NCBI GenBank assembly: GCA_016186175.1
Contig: JACPMB010000009.1
Span: 89,973-153,972 of the forward strand
Source: Candidatus Peregrinibacteria bacterium
GTDB lineage: Bacteria > Patescibacteriota > Gracilibacteria > Peribacterales > Peribacteraceae
Length of the DNA stretch: 64,000 bases
Direction of reading: 5' to 3'
Both the position numbers and the translations under genes were made by a program. Below the pieces are notes generated by a model that was not told the DNA's origin, did no database searches, and saw only the letters and a program-made list of their open reading frames with translations. The number at the start of each line of letters is the position of its first letter. The stretch's first letter is position 1. Positions 42,855 through 50,610 of the stretch are shown piece by piece.

Positions 42855-43705
42855 CGTACGACTGTGCAATCGTAGGCGCGGGGCCTGCCGGAATTGCCGC
42901 CGCCGTGCAGCTTAAAAGATCAGGAGCGGGAATCGCTCTGTTCGAGTGCCGGGAAGTAGGCGGCCTTATGCGCAATGCGCTGCTTGTGGAGAATTATCTT
43001 GGGTTTCCTGCGGGTGTGGATGGAAATAAACTCGCGACTCTGTTCATGGAACAATTGGAATCACTTAGCATCCTGCCTTTTCATGAGGAAGTTATTGCGA
43101 TTGCAGAGGATGCTGAGTCGCTGCTGATCCGCACTGCCAACGGAAGCCATCGGTGCGCAAACGCAATTATCGCAACAGGCACGACACCGCGTCGCGCCTG
43201 CATTGACGGAGAAGAGCAGTTGGAAGGGAGAAGCCTTTTTTACGAAATACGGGATATGCCGGAAGACGGGCGCGGGCGCGCGGCGCTTGTCGTCGGCGGC
43301 GGGGACATCGGTTTTGATTATGCGCTGCACTTGCAAAAACGCGGATACAAGCCTCTGATCGTTGCCCGAAGCGGGCCGCGCTGCGCCCCGCTTCTTCGGC
43401 GGCGGGCATCGGAATGCGGCATCCGATGCATCGAAAAATCGTTGCCAAAGGCAGTGCGTCAAACCGGCGGAATGTTGGAAGTGAGCCTGGACGACGAACT
43501 CGTGCCGACGGATTATATTCTGGTCGCCGCGGGCCGGAAGCCGCGCCTGGTTCCGATCTCCGCGCGCAATCGCGCCGCCGTGAGTTTCGCCGGCGACGTG
43601 CGCAACGGACTCAAGCGCCATATTCACATCGCGTCCGGCGACGGCGTGCGTGCGGCAATTAAAATGCTTTGCAGAATTTCCAAGCTATCAAATGCGAGTA
43701 ATTGA
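42851..43705 (+). CDS. FAD/NAD(P)-dependent oxidoreductase, thioredoxin-reductase-like
   Basis: 284 aa from MTYDCAIVGAGPAGIAAAVQLKRSG (42851); the track adds 19 out-of-family residues. FAD-binding GxGxxG at the N terminus, a second nucleotide motif VVGGGDIGFDYALHL (about 155), ATGTTPRRACIDGE, and VAAGRKPRL with a late GD motif (SFAGDVRNG). The layout matches thioredoxin reductase or ferredoxin-NADP reductase-like proteins, but the CxxC redox pair of TrxR is absent, so it is probably not TrxR. It may pass electrons from NAD(P)H to a partner such as the radical SAM enzyme encoded next. Confidence 0.9.
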   Translation: MTYDCAIVGAGPAGIAAAVQLKRSGAGIALFECREVGGLMRNALLVENYLGFPAGVDGNKLATLFMEQLESLSILPFHEEVIAIAEDAESLLIRTANGSHRCANAIIATGTTPRRACIDGEEQLEGRSLFYEIRDMPEDGRGRAALVVGGGDIGFDYALHLQKRGYKPLIVARSGPRCAPLLRRRASECGIRCIEKSLPKAVRQTGGMLEVSLDDELVPTDYILVAAGRKPRLVPISARNRAAVSFAGDVRNGLKRHIHIASGDGVRAAIKMLCRISKLSNASN

Positions 43706-44576
43706 ACGACATGGCGACGGCCGGATTGCAACGGTGTACGTCGCGGAAACCGGCGGAGGCCGCATCGAATTCGCCGAATCCGTGCAGCCGCCGGCTCCGC
43801 TGTCCGACAAATGGGTTCTGATTATTTCCTGTATGATCGGGTGCCCGGTCCGCTGCCTGATGTGCGACGCCGGAAGGCGATGCGCAGGGCTCCTTACAAA
43901 GGAGCAGATGCTGGAACAGATTGATTACATGGTCCTGACGCGTTTTCCGGACAGATGCGTGCCTGTCAAAAAGTTCAAAGTGCAATTCACGCGCATGGGA
44001 GAGCCCGCCTTCAACCCGGCGGTTCCTGATGTGCTGGAGGAGCTTCCGGCGAAATATCGCGCACCAGGGCTGATCCCGTCTGTTTCCACCGTCGCTCCGA
44101 TGCATTGCCAAAAGTTTCTGGCGAGGCTGGCGGATACCAAAAGACGTCTCTATTCCGGCGGACGATTTCAGCTCCAGTTTTCCATTCACACGACCGATGT
44201 ATCCAGGCGCGACGAGCTTATTCCGATCCGTAAATTGAGCTTTGCTGAGATCGCAGAGTTCGGCGGGCGGTTTTTCGAGCCCGGAGACAGAAAAATCACG
44301 CTGAATTTCGTCGTGATGAACGGCTATCCGATAGATCCTTCATTGCTCAGGCGGATATTCGATCCTTCGCGTTTCCTTATAAAACTTACGCCGCTAAATC
44401 CCACTCGTGCGGCCGGGAAGAATGCCCTTTCGACGGCGCTGGATCCTAACGACGAAACGTCTGTCACGGAACTGGTCTCAAACATGCGCTCCTGCGGATT
44501 CGAGACGCTCGTGAGCATAGGCGCTCTGGAGGAGAACGCGATTGGAAGCAATTGCGGACAGTACGTATCAGCGTGA
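43692..44576 (+). CDS. Radical SAM protein, RlmN-like
   Basis: 294 aa from MRVIERHGDGRIATVYVAE (43692). The 4Fe-4S motif CPVRCLMC (CxxxCxxC, about 57-64) is followed by RlmN/Cfr-like text: VQFTRMGEPAFNPAVPDVLEEL, PSVSTVAP, LQFSIHTTD..RRDELIPI. It ends SIGALEENAIGSNCGQYVSA, where the C-terminal Cys matches the methyl-shuttling Cys region of RlmN. It lacks the N-terminal RlmN accessory domain, and is about 70 aa shorter than RlmN. It may methylate an RNA or another substrate. Overlaps the upstream oxidoreductase gene. Confidence 0.88.
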   Translation: MRVIERHGDGRIATVYVAETGGGRIEFAESVQPPAPLSDKWVLIISCMIGCPVRCLMCDAGRRCAGLLTKEQMLEQIDYMVLTRFPDRCVPVKKFKVQFTRMGEPAFNPAVPDVLEELPAKYRAPGLIPSVSTVAPMHCQKFLARLADTKRRLYSGGRFQLQFSIHTTDVSRRDELIPIRKLSFAEIAEFGGRFFEPGDRKITLNFVVMNGYPIDPSLLRRIFDPSRFLIKLTPLNPTRAAGKNALSTALDPNDETSVTELVSNMRSCGFETLVSIGALEENAIGSNCGQYVSA

Positions 44577-44585
44577 AATTGCGAT

Positions 44586-44614
44586 TTGCAAGTTTACAAA
44601 AAGTATTGTACAAT
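44586..44614 (+). promoter_or_regulatory. Promoter of the small membrane protein gene
   Basis: TTGCAA (44586-44591), a 17-nt spacer, TACAAT (44609-44614), 15 nt before ATG 44630. Confidence 0.65.
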
Positions 44615-44629
44615 ATCAAAAACACATTT

Positions 44630-44773
44630 ATGCAAGGAATCTCAGCCCGAATCGGCAAATTCTCGCTCTGGAACGCAGTTCGCGACGCGCGCGTCCGCTC
44701 CGGAGTTTATCTGTGGTTCCTGATAGCCGGTCTATGCGTTATTCTTGCGAATGCCGTGGCGGCCGGCATGTGA
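44630..44773 (+). CDS. Small membrane protein
   Basis: 47 aa from MQGISARIGKFSLWNAVRDARVRSG (44630). An amphipathic basic N-terminal half is followed by one hydrophobic helix (VYLWFLIAGLCVILANAVAAG). It has a recognisable promoter and a short leader, and sits 12 nt before tRNA-Asp. No known family. The track starts at 44552 within the 3' part of the radical SAM gene, which is less likely given the promoter. Function unknown. Confidence 0.6.
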   Translation: MQGISARIGKFSLWNAVRDARVRSGVYLWFLIAGLCVILANAVAAGM

Positions 44774-44784
44774 TTGTAATGCGT

Positions 44785-44861
44785 GGATCCGTAGCTCAGC
44801 TGGCTAGAGCGCTCCCCTGTCACGGGAGAGGTCGCGGGTTCGAGTCCCGTCGGATCCGCCA
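44785..44861 (+). tRNA. trnD: tRNA-Asp (GTC)
   Basis: Acceptor GGATCCG/CGGATCC, D arm GCTC/GAGC, anticodon arm CTCCC-CTGTCAC-GGGAG (anticodon GTC), T arm GCGGG-TTCGAGT-CCCGT, discriminator G, encoded CCA; 77 nt. All stems pair with one G-T wobble. Confidence 0.95.
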
Positions 44862-45087
44862 GAATATTTCAACTTTCACCAACGCCGCCCGAAGTCAAAA
44901 ACTTCCTCCGAGACCCGGCGTAGTGCCGCAGAACGAAGAGGGGCCGTCTTGGTGAGGGGTATGATCTGTGACTTTATGCACTACACCTACGTTCTCCGTG
45001 GCTCGCGTTGATGACGAGGGTGGGAAACTGCGCCTGCAGACTGTCACTCATGCCGAGCAGGATGTGAACAAGTTACGGAATATTGTG

Positions 45088-45117
45088 TTGACATTGTTTA
45101 CACAGATAATCTAGAAT
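45088..45117 (+). promoter_or_regulatory. Toxin-antitoxin promoter (TTGACA-18-TAGAAT-N6-ATG)
   Basis: TTGACA at 45088-45093 and TAGAAT at 45112-45117 with AATCGC before the antitoxin ATG 45124. A leaderless start is predicted. Confidence 0.8.
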
Positions 45118-45123
45118 AATCGC

Positions 45124-45426
45124 ATGACAACACTCCATGTCCGTCTGGATGACAAGCGCAAGAAACAGGCACAGAAAATCTTGGCACAACTGGGATTGGA
45201 TCTTAGTCAAGTGGTACGCCTGTTCATTCATCAAATTTGCATTACCGACGGTGTACCTCTGCAGATTCTTACAGAAAACGGATTCAGTGTTGATGAGGAA
45301 GAGGTACTTCTTCATGACGCGCAAGCCGCACGTGCTGGTCGGGCGGTAAAACGCTACAAGAACGTTGATGATCTTTTCCGCGCCGCTTATGCAACTGCTG
45401 ACGATCGTCACGCGGCCCAGATATGA
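45124..45426 (+). CDS. RelB/DinJ-family antitoxin
   Basis: 100 aa. The N-terminal ribbon-helix-helix (MTTLHVRLDDKRKKQAQKILAQLGLDLSQVVRLFIHQICITDGVPLQI) is typical of DinJ/RelB: it binds its own promoter as a dimer. The C-terminal part wraps the toxin and includes the charged tail AYATADDRHAAQI. The YafQ-like toxin gene overlaps its 3' end by 38 bp. The pair sits right after tRNA-Asp and a ~260-bp non-coding stretch, in DNA with lower GC than its neighbours, consistent with acquisition by transfer. Confidence 0.92.
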   Translation: MTTLHVRLDDKRKKQAQKILAQLGLDLSQVVRLFIHQICITDGVPLQILTENGFSVDEEEVLLHDAQAARAGRAVKRYKNVDDLFRAAYATADDRHAAQI

Positions 45427-45688
45427 ACGCGACCTCGGCCGTTTCTTGCATAGTGACAGAGCTGCGAAATTTCTGCCGAAACTCCGGACGGCGATTCTCC
45501 ATTTGCAGCAACGAAAAAGATTGCCGACTACATTTCGTGATCATGCCTTGAAGGGGCGCCTACAACAGCTGCGTGAATGCCATATCGACTACGACTTGCT
45601 GCTCGTCTACGAAATCGTCGAGGAGCGATTGGAATTGCTTCTCTTGCGTCTATGTGATCATGACGAGTTACGGAAGATAGCCCATTGA
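45389..45688 (+). CDS. YafQ/RelE-family mRNA interferase toxin
   Basis: 99 aa from ATG 45389 (MQLLTIVTRPRYERDLGRFL). The track's 45365 start is inside the antitoxin coding region without family support. Family text: LPTTFRDHALKGRLQQLRECHIDYDLLLVYEI...LELLLLRLCDHDEL, which matches YafQ (H.L.G...ECHI.PD.LLIY), including the conserved His of DHAL and ECHI. The toxin cuts mRNA on the ribosome and is neutralised by the upstream antitoxin. The C-terminal catalytic His of YafQ corresponds to CDHDEL. Start overlap suggests translational coupling. Confidence 0.92.
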   Translation: MQLLTIVTRPRYERDLGRFLHSDRAAKFLPKLRTAILHLQQRKRLPTTFRDHALKGRLQQLRECHIDYDLLLVYEIVEERLELLLLRLCDHDELRKIAH

Positions 45689-45711
45689 TAGTGCAGCCAC
45701 CTATTTCATAG

Positions 45712-46197
45712 AATCATTGCTTCCACTACCGCTTCGTCTGCATCCACCCGTTCGACGACGGCAACGGCCGTATGTCACGACTCCTCATGAATTTGCTCCT
45801 CATGCAGGCAGGCTACCCGCCATGTGTGGTACGAAATACCAAGCGCAGAGAGTACCTCCAGAGCCTTGAGCGGGCAGACACCACTGGATCCACGGACGCG
45901 TTTGTGCGCTTACTTGCCGGTGAGCTCATCCAAACCGAGGAGACGATGCTGAGAGTGCTCGAAGGCAAACCATTGCCGCCCATTCCAGGCGAAAAGCTCC
46001 ACCGTGAGGCTCGTAGGGAGCTCATACTGAAGGCCATCGGTACGGATACGCTCTCCATCGGACAGATCGCCGACCGCGTATTGCGTATCAAGCGACCAAC
46101 ACTCAAGAATGATTTGCGTTTGCTGGTTCGTGCAAGAACGCTCAGAAAAAAAGGGATTGGAAAAGGCGTGACCTACACGCGCTCTGAAAAGACCTGA
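45712..46197 (+). pseudogene. 5'-truncated Fic-domain gene
   Basis: The track's ORF starts at 45772 inside the Fic motif. Reading upstream in frame gives ...HYRFVCIHPFDDGNGRMSRLLMNLLLMQAGYPP, with the full HPFx(D/E)GNGRxxR catalytic motif, back to an in-frame TAG at 45709. The N-terminal helices of the Fic fold and any inhibitory helix are missing, and the only in-frame ATG removes the catalytic His. The C-terminal part (about 80 aa) has a winged-helix-like region (LSIGQIADRVLRIKRPTLKNDLRLLVRA). Fic proteins transfer AMP to hydroxyl side chains. This copy is probably inactive, or needs a non-ATG start. Confidence 0.85.
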
Positions 46198-46275
46198 TAG
46201 TATTCTTTCGGCTTAGGTTGGCTGCAATTCAAACCTGCGCAGATCAACGTTTTTGAGCAGGGAGATGCATCCATG

Positions 46276-47991
46276 TCAGGAATGTGACAATACCGGCACT
46301 CTTGATGCTGGTGGAGTCGGTGCCTCTTGTCTAAGTCGTTTATCCTGATCGCGTTTCAGAAAGACAACAAGCCCATCCCATGCTTCTCCGTAAGTCAGAT
46401 TGGATCGCTCCTTGAATTTCTTCTTCTTAAGAACCGTTTGGGCGGGGCGAATTCCGAAGGAATGAGTTATGTTATGTCTGCTGCAGAATTCACCGACATC
46501 GCTTTTCCCCGTGAATGATTCCTTCTCCTGGAACGAATCATGTTCATCAAGTGCCATTACAGAGGCAACATTCTTTTGGCCGAGTGCTTCTGCCAATTTT
46601 GGTGCATAAGAAAAATGCATACCGTCGACACTCTCTATATGCCTGCGACTGGAATCGAATGCAAAATCAAATGACGGATGAGAAAGCATGAATACCTTGG
46701 CCTGTGGCTCTTCTCTCATAAGCCTCGTCAGGTACCTCACTTGTTCGTCGAGTCCCAATTCGCCCGATAACTCAGTTCCAACAAGAGTGAATTGCAACCC
46801 CGGAAGTTGCCTTACCTGTTGCAGAGTCTCTCTCAGCTTGGTTCGTTCATCTTTGCAGTGCTTGTAGGTATCTTCAAGAAAAATAAAACCTGCACCACAG
46901 AGCATAGAGACAACTTCTATCGAATCTTCACCGTCGAGGAATCTTTCAAATACATGCTGGAGTTGCGGTGGGATGTGAAGTGCCAAATGAGAAATTTCTG
47001 TGCGGCCGGTCATATCTGCCATAAGATTCGGCAATCTGGTGATCGCCTCATCAGTAATGCTTCTTAGAAGAACTACCGATGCGCCATCCTCAAAAAAGTC
47101 AGCAAGCAATTCCGCAGGAGGACGGCCGTGCTCTTTGATTTGCTCTGCAAAATTATGTGCTTCTTGCGTAGTAAGTAATGGTTTTGTGTTCACCCCCAAC
47201 ACTCCCTCGATCAATTGACGGTTGATCGCTGCGGATACACGTGCCGTTTCCGTTCGATCACTCTTTTCCATTATGGAAAGTACGGCATGGGCGTTTAGAG
47301 CCAGACGTGCATCGGTGAATCGCTGTGCATGCTTCAATAGGCTCCGCAATTTTTGAATCCATAGCCGGTAATCCTCTACTCCCAGATATTCTAGTAGATT
47401 CTTTCTCAGTGTTTTCCCATCGCGGGTACTGCTTTGCATTGCAAGCCTATCAAAGACGATCGAGCTATCATCAACTGCTTCTTGGCCGCGCATCTGGGCA
47501 TCAAGAGCATAGATGGCTTTTTTCATGAGTATCACTGTGCGTGCTTCGATATCGTGATCTTCTTCAGTTTCCTTCCCGGAGAGCAATGAATGTGCCTTCT
47601 GCAGAAATTGTCTTATACCAGGATCGAAAATTAATTTTGCGTCTTTTTTAATACGCAGCTCAAGCGAAAGAATAAACGCTTGTAAAACCGCAGGAGATGC
47701 ATCTTTTGTTTCGATGACAGAGCAAAATAATTTCTGTACTTCTGTGCGTGTAGGCCATTGACAGGCCATGATCTGTGCAAGTTCAGCTTTCAGCTTACCA
47801 TCCGTGGCTTGTTCATAGGCTCTTAGAAAGTCAGCAAATGCTCCATCTAATTTTCCTATTGAGCTCATAGTTTTTCTCATGATTGTTTCTGCTGCCTGAA
47901 AGCGAGCATCAGCATCGGCCTCTTGGCTTCTGAGAAGAACATGTAGATGGTAATTCAATTCCTTATCGCCATTTGATGGCTTATCGCTCAT
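46276..47991 (-). CDS. 571-aa protein of uncertain family (ChaN/EreA-like fold suspected)
   Basis: 571 aa, cytosolic, mostly helical N-terminal half (1-290) with no known domain. The C-terminal half reads like the ChaN/EreA/TIKI alpha-beta fold: GASVVLLRSITDEAITRLPNLMADM..RTEISHLALHIPPQLQHVFERFLDG, and later FTLVGTELSGELGLDEQVRYLTRLMREEPQAKVFMLSHPSFDF...LGQKNVASVMALD. The usual GE.H motif of that superfamily is replaced (LLRSITDE), so activity is doubtful. This is inference from pattern alone. A perfect TATAAT lies 6 nt before the ATG with TTGAAT 16 nt upstream. It sits in a lower-GC block next to a TA pair and a Fic remnant. Confidence 0.7.
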   Translation of the reverse strand: MSDKPSNGDKELNYHLHVLLRSQEADADARFQAAETIMRKTMSSIGKLDGAFADFLRAYEQATDGKLKAELAQIMACQWPTRTEVQKLFCSVIETKDASPAVLQAFILSLELRIKKDAKLIFDPGIRQFLQKAHSLLSGKETEEDHDIEARTVILMKKAIYALDAQMRGQEAVDDSSIVFDRLAMQSSTRDGKTLRKNLLEYLGVEDYRLWIQKLRSLLKHAQRFTDARLALNAHAVLSIMEKSDRTETARVSAAINRQLIEGVLGVNTKPLLTTQEAHNFAEQIKEHGRPPAELLADFFEDGASVVLLRSITDEAITRLPNLMADMTGRTEISHLALHIPPQLQHVFERFLDGEDSIEVVSMLCGAGFIFLEDTYKHCKDERTKLRETLQQVRQLPGLQFTLVGTELSGELGLDEQVRYLTRLMREEPQAKVFMLSHPSFDFAFDSSRRHIESVDGMHFSYAPKLAEALGQKNVASVMALDEHDSFQEKESFTGKSDVGEFCSRHNITHSFGIRPAQTVLKKKKFKERSNLTYGEAWDGLVVFLKRDQDKRLRQEAPTPPASRVPVLSHS

Positions 47992-47997
47992 AATCCC

Positions 47998-48025
47998 ATT
48001 ATAACATTATTTATTAATAATTCAA
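47998..48025 (-). promoter_or_regulatory. Leaderless promoter of the 571-aa gene
   Basis: Minus strand TTGAAT (complement of 48020-48025), 16 nt, TATAAT (complement of 47998-48003), GGGATT, ATG 47991. Confidence 0.78.
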
Positions 48026-48097
48026 CAATGCCAGGCGAGGCATTGTTACTGTCTTGTTTGCATCTGGCGTATCCGCCGCCTGTACAATCCCCTACCG

Positions 48098-49831
48098 ATG
48101 TTCACGAAGAATTTCAGGCGCGAGGCGCTGTGGCGGCTTCCTCTGCCTGTTTTTCTGATTTTGTTCCTGTGGGGCATGGAAGCGCGGTATCCGAGAGTCG
48201 GCGGCGATTTCCTGCCGTTTTTCCGGCAGCTTCTCGAAGGCCGCTGGCACTTCGCGCATTACGGGCTGGCGCCATTGCGGTACGCCGTCCATCTCTGCGG
48301 CGGGCTGCCGCTTTACGGCCATCCGAACGATCTCTATTACTCGATTCCGCAATTGCTCGTCCTGATAATGGATCCGTGGAGGGCGATGGAACTGTCTGCC
48401 GTCGTCTTTTTGAGTGCCGGCTACGCAGGATGGCGGCTCTTTGGGAGCGATGTGCTGCGGTTAAGCGGGCCGTGGAACCGCGTCCTCGCGCTTGTCATGA
48501 TCTCGAGCGGGTTTTACTTCATGCACATCCATGGAGGCCACATAAACTTCTTTGCATACCCTCTCCTCGGATGGCTGTGCTGGTTGCCGCTTTCCAATGA
48601 GCCGAAATGGCTGAACACCACCGCGCGGGCGGCGTTGTTCGGCCTGCTCGCGGCTGCGATTCTCCACACAGGCGGATACTACGTGCTTATATTTTTTGGG
48701 ATTCTTTTTTCCGCCGGTTTGCCGCTTCTGTTGCTTTATCGCGACCATGCGGATGTTCCGGACATTCGCACGATCGTCAGTCGCGCGTTTTTCTCCGCAG
48801 CCGCAGCCGCTGCCGTTTCTGCAAGCAAGCTTGTCGCCGTTTATTCGCTCATGCGGGTGATTCCGCGCGCCGTAGACCTCAGCGTTTTGCGCGTCAGCCC
48901 CGCTCTCTTCATGTTGCGGTCATTGTGGGGATTCCCGCAAAATCGCGCGCTTTTCGCGGGAGCGCCGTGGAGTCCGCACGAGAACAGCATGTTCACGTCG
49001 CCAGTTGTTCTTTTTGGCGTTGTGATTGCGATTTTCTGGCTTGTGTTCCCGAACGGGAAAGACTTCCGCAGGCGCATTATCTCGCTCGCCTGCTTCGCGC
49101 TTTTGTTCTTGATATTCCAGAGTCTTGTGGCGGGGTCAGGGATCGCGGCACTCGCGTTGCACCGGCTGCCGGTCTTTTCGTCCATCCGGGTATCAGTGAG
49201 GTACTTGAACATTTTTTCGATCATCCTGTCTGTCATTGGCGTGTGCGTGCTGACCCGCTCGGCGCGGCGCTGGCGGCCGGGCGCCGATGCGGGCCTGGCG
49301 GCATCCGCCATCGTAATCACTCTTGCCGGCTTTTTCCTTGCTTATCGCGCGCTGATGCCGCAAATCAATCTGCATCTGGACTACCGGCAATTCCGTACGG
49401 AGCTTGATCGCATGGAATCGGCGGGATTCACGCGAATTCCCGTTGACCGCGCCGTCGCCGGCGATACCGATTTCCTCGGCACGACCGGCATCGTCTGCAC
49501 CGAGGACGCACTGTTCACGTGGATGCGTCAGCCTGTACGGAAAAAAATGACGCCTGGCCCGGTGCGCGATGAGCGCGGCGGCGATTTCAACATGATGAAG
49601 CCCGCTTGTTACGCGTACGGCCCCGCAAATAATTGCAGGCCCGGCGACCGAATTCCGGCTGCGGACAACAAAAATCTGGATGGTTTTCTCACGGGCGGGC
49701 CGATGACATGGAAGATATCCGCTCTACAGCGCGCCGCCGATGCGCTAACGATCGCAAGTCTGATCGCAGCCGTGGAGTATCTGTTCATCGAATGGTTTTT
49801 CCGTCGCAATGCGGCAAGGCGCGCTTATTGA
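48098..49831 (+). CDS. Polytopic membrane protein (GT-C/YfhO-like)
   Basis: 577 aa with about 11-12 hydrophobic helices between residues 15 and 420 and one at the C terminus (LTIASLIAAVEYLFIEWFF). A soluble extracytoplasmic segment spans about 430-540. Between helices 1 and 2 it has EARYPRVGGDFLPFFRQLLEG, resembling the first-loop Asp region of GT-C glycosyltransferases such as YfhO/PMT-like proteins. The GT2 gene at 49855 follows after 23 nt, a common pairing where the GT2 makes a polyprenyl-linked sugar and the GT-C uses it. TACAAT lies 9 nt before the ATG. Substrate not predictable. Confidence 0.82.
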   Translation: MFTKNFRREALWRLPLPVFLILFLWGMEARYPRVGGDFLPFFRQLLEGRWHFAHYGLAPLRYAVHLCGGLPLYGHPNDLYYSIPQLLVLIMDPWRAMELSAVVFLSAGYAGWRLFGSDVLRLSGPWNRVLALVMISSGFYFMHIHGGHINFFAYPLLGWLCWLPLSNEPKWLNTTARAALFGLLAAAILHTGGYYVLIFFGILFSAGLPLLLLYRDHADVPDIRTIVSRAFFSAAAAAAVSASKLVAVYSLMRVIPRAVDLSVLRVSPALFMLRSLWGFPQNRALFAGAPWSPHENSMFTSPVVLFGVVIAIFWLVFPNGKDFRRRIISLACFALLFLIFQSLVAGSGIAALALHRLPVFSSIRVSVRYLNIFSIILSVIGVCVLTRSARRWRPGADAGLAASAIVITLAGFFLAYRALMPQINLHLDYRQFRTELDRMESAGFTRIPVDRAVAGDTDFLGTTGIVCTEDALFTWMRQPVRKKMTPGPVRDERGGDFNMMKPACYAYGPANNCRPGDRIPAADNKNLDGFLTGGPMTWKISALQRAADALTIASLIAAVEYLFIEWFFRRNAARRAY

Positions 49832-49842
49832 TGCGCAGGATG

Positions 49843-49848
49843 TAAGAT
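49843..49848 (+). promoter_or_regulatory. -10 box TAAGAT-N6-GTG of the GT2 gene
   Basis: TAAGAT at 49843-49848, GAAAAC, then GTG 49855. The same 6-nt spacing as the ATG genes supports GTG as the start. Confidence 0.5.
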
Positions 49849-49854
49849 GAAAAC

Positions 49855-50583
49855 GTGCTCTCTATTTCCGTGGTCATTCCCGCATACAACGAAGAAGCTG
49901 CGCTGGACGGCGTGTTGCGGCGCTGCATGGATACGCTTACGCAATGCGCGGAAGATTTCGACATCACGATTGTCAACGATGCGAGCGACGACGGCACCGG
50001 CGCGATCATCGAAGACTGGCGGCGGCGTTTCCCGGAACTTATCCGCGTCGTGCATCATTCCATCCGGCAGGGCATGGCCAGTACGTTCGAAGACGCCTAC
50101 CGCAGCGGAAGAAAAGAGTACGTCATATTGCTGCACGGTGACGGGCAGTACCCGCCGGAGATGATATCCGATTGCATTCGCGCGCTCCCCTTTTCCGATG
50201 TAGTTTTAATGACGCGCCGGCGGAAATTTTACGGTCCGTACCGTCATGCTCTCTCATGGGGCTATCGCCGTATTCCAAGTCTGTTTTTTGGAATTGATCT
50301 CCGAGATCCTGGCTGCAGCAAATGCCTGCGGCGCGATCTGATTGAAAGCATTCCGATCATATCCACAAGCGTGTTCGCGGAGGCGGAACGCGTAATTCGC
50401 GCTGCCCGGGACGGCCGCAGAATAACTTTCATAGAGATCGAATCCGTTCCGAGGGTATCGGGAATCGCGCAAGGCGGCGGGATGCTGCATGCGCTACATG
50501 CGTTCGGCGACATGCTTAGGTTTTGGTGGAGCCTGCGAGTAATGCGCAATTACGGCAAGAACAACGCAATCAAGAATCAGTAA
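49855..50583 (+). CDS. GT2-family glycosyltransferase (DPM1-like)
   Basis: 242 aa, GTG start. GT-A fold: SISVVIPAYNEEAALDGVLRRC, ITIVNDASDDGTGAIIEDW (first Asp motif), YVILLHGDGQYPPEMISD (DxD-equivalent HGDGQ, about 100), DVVLMTRRRKFYGPYRHALSWGYRRIPSLFFGIDLRDPGCSKCLRR. This matches dolichol/undecaprenyl-phosphate sugar synthase-like enzymes. It has no C-terminal membrane helices, so the membrane partner may be the preceding gene. The C-terminal Lys/Asn tail is basic. A TAAGAT box 6 nt before GTG would allow its own transcription. Confidence 0.92.
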   Translation: MLSISVVIPAYNEEAALDGVLRRCMDTLTQCAEDFDITIVNDASDDGTGAIIEDWRRRFPELIRVVHHSIRQGMASTFEDAYRSGRKEYVILLHGDGQYPPEMISDCIRALPFSDVVLMTRRRKFYGPYRHALSWGYRRIPSLFFGIDLRDPGCSKCLRRDLIESIPIISTSVFAEAERVIRAARDGRRITFIEIESVPRVSGIAQGGGMLHALHAFGDMLRFWWSLRVMRNYGKNNAIKNQ

Positions 50584-50610
50584 AGTCCAGGGATTCTATT
50601 GCTTTAAGTC

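Noticed and set aside
44977-45012. MHYTYVLRGSR, like the start of a GIY-YIG protein, after tRNA-Asp
   Set aside because: Only 11 codons before a stop and no downstream family text; too short to call, unlike the remnant at 32066.
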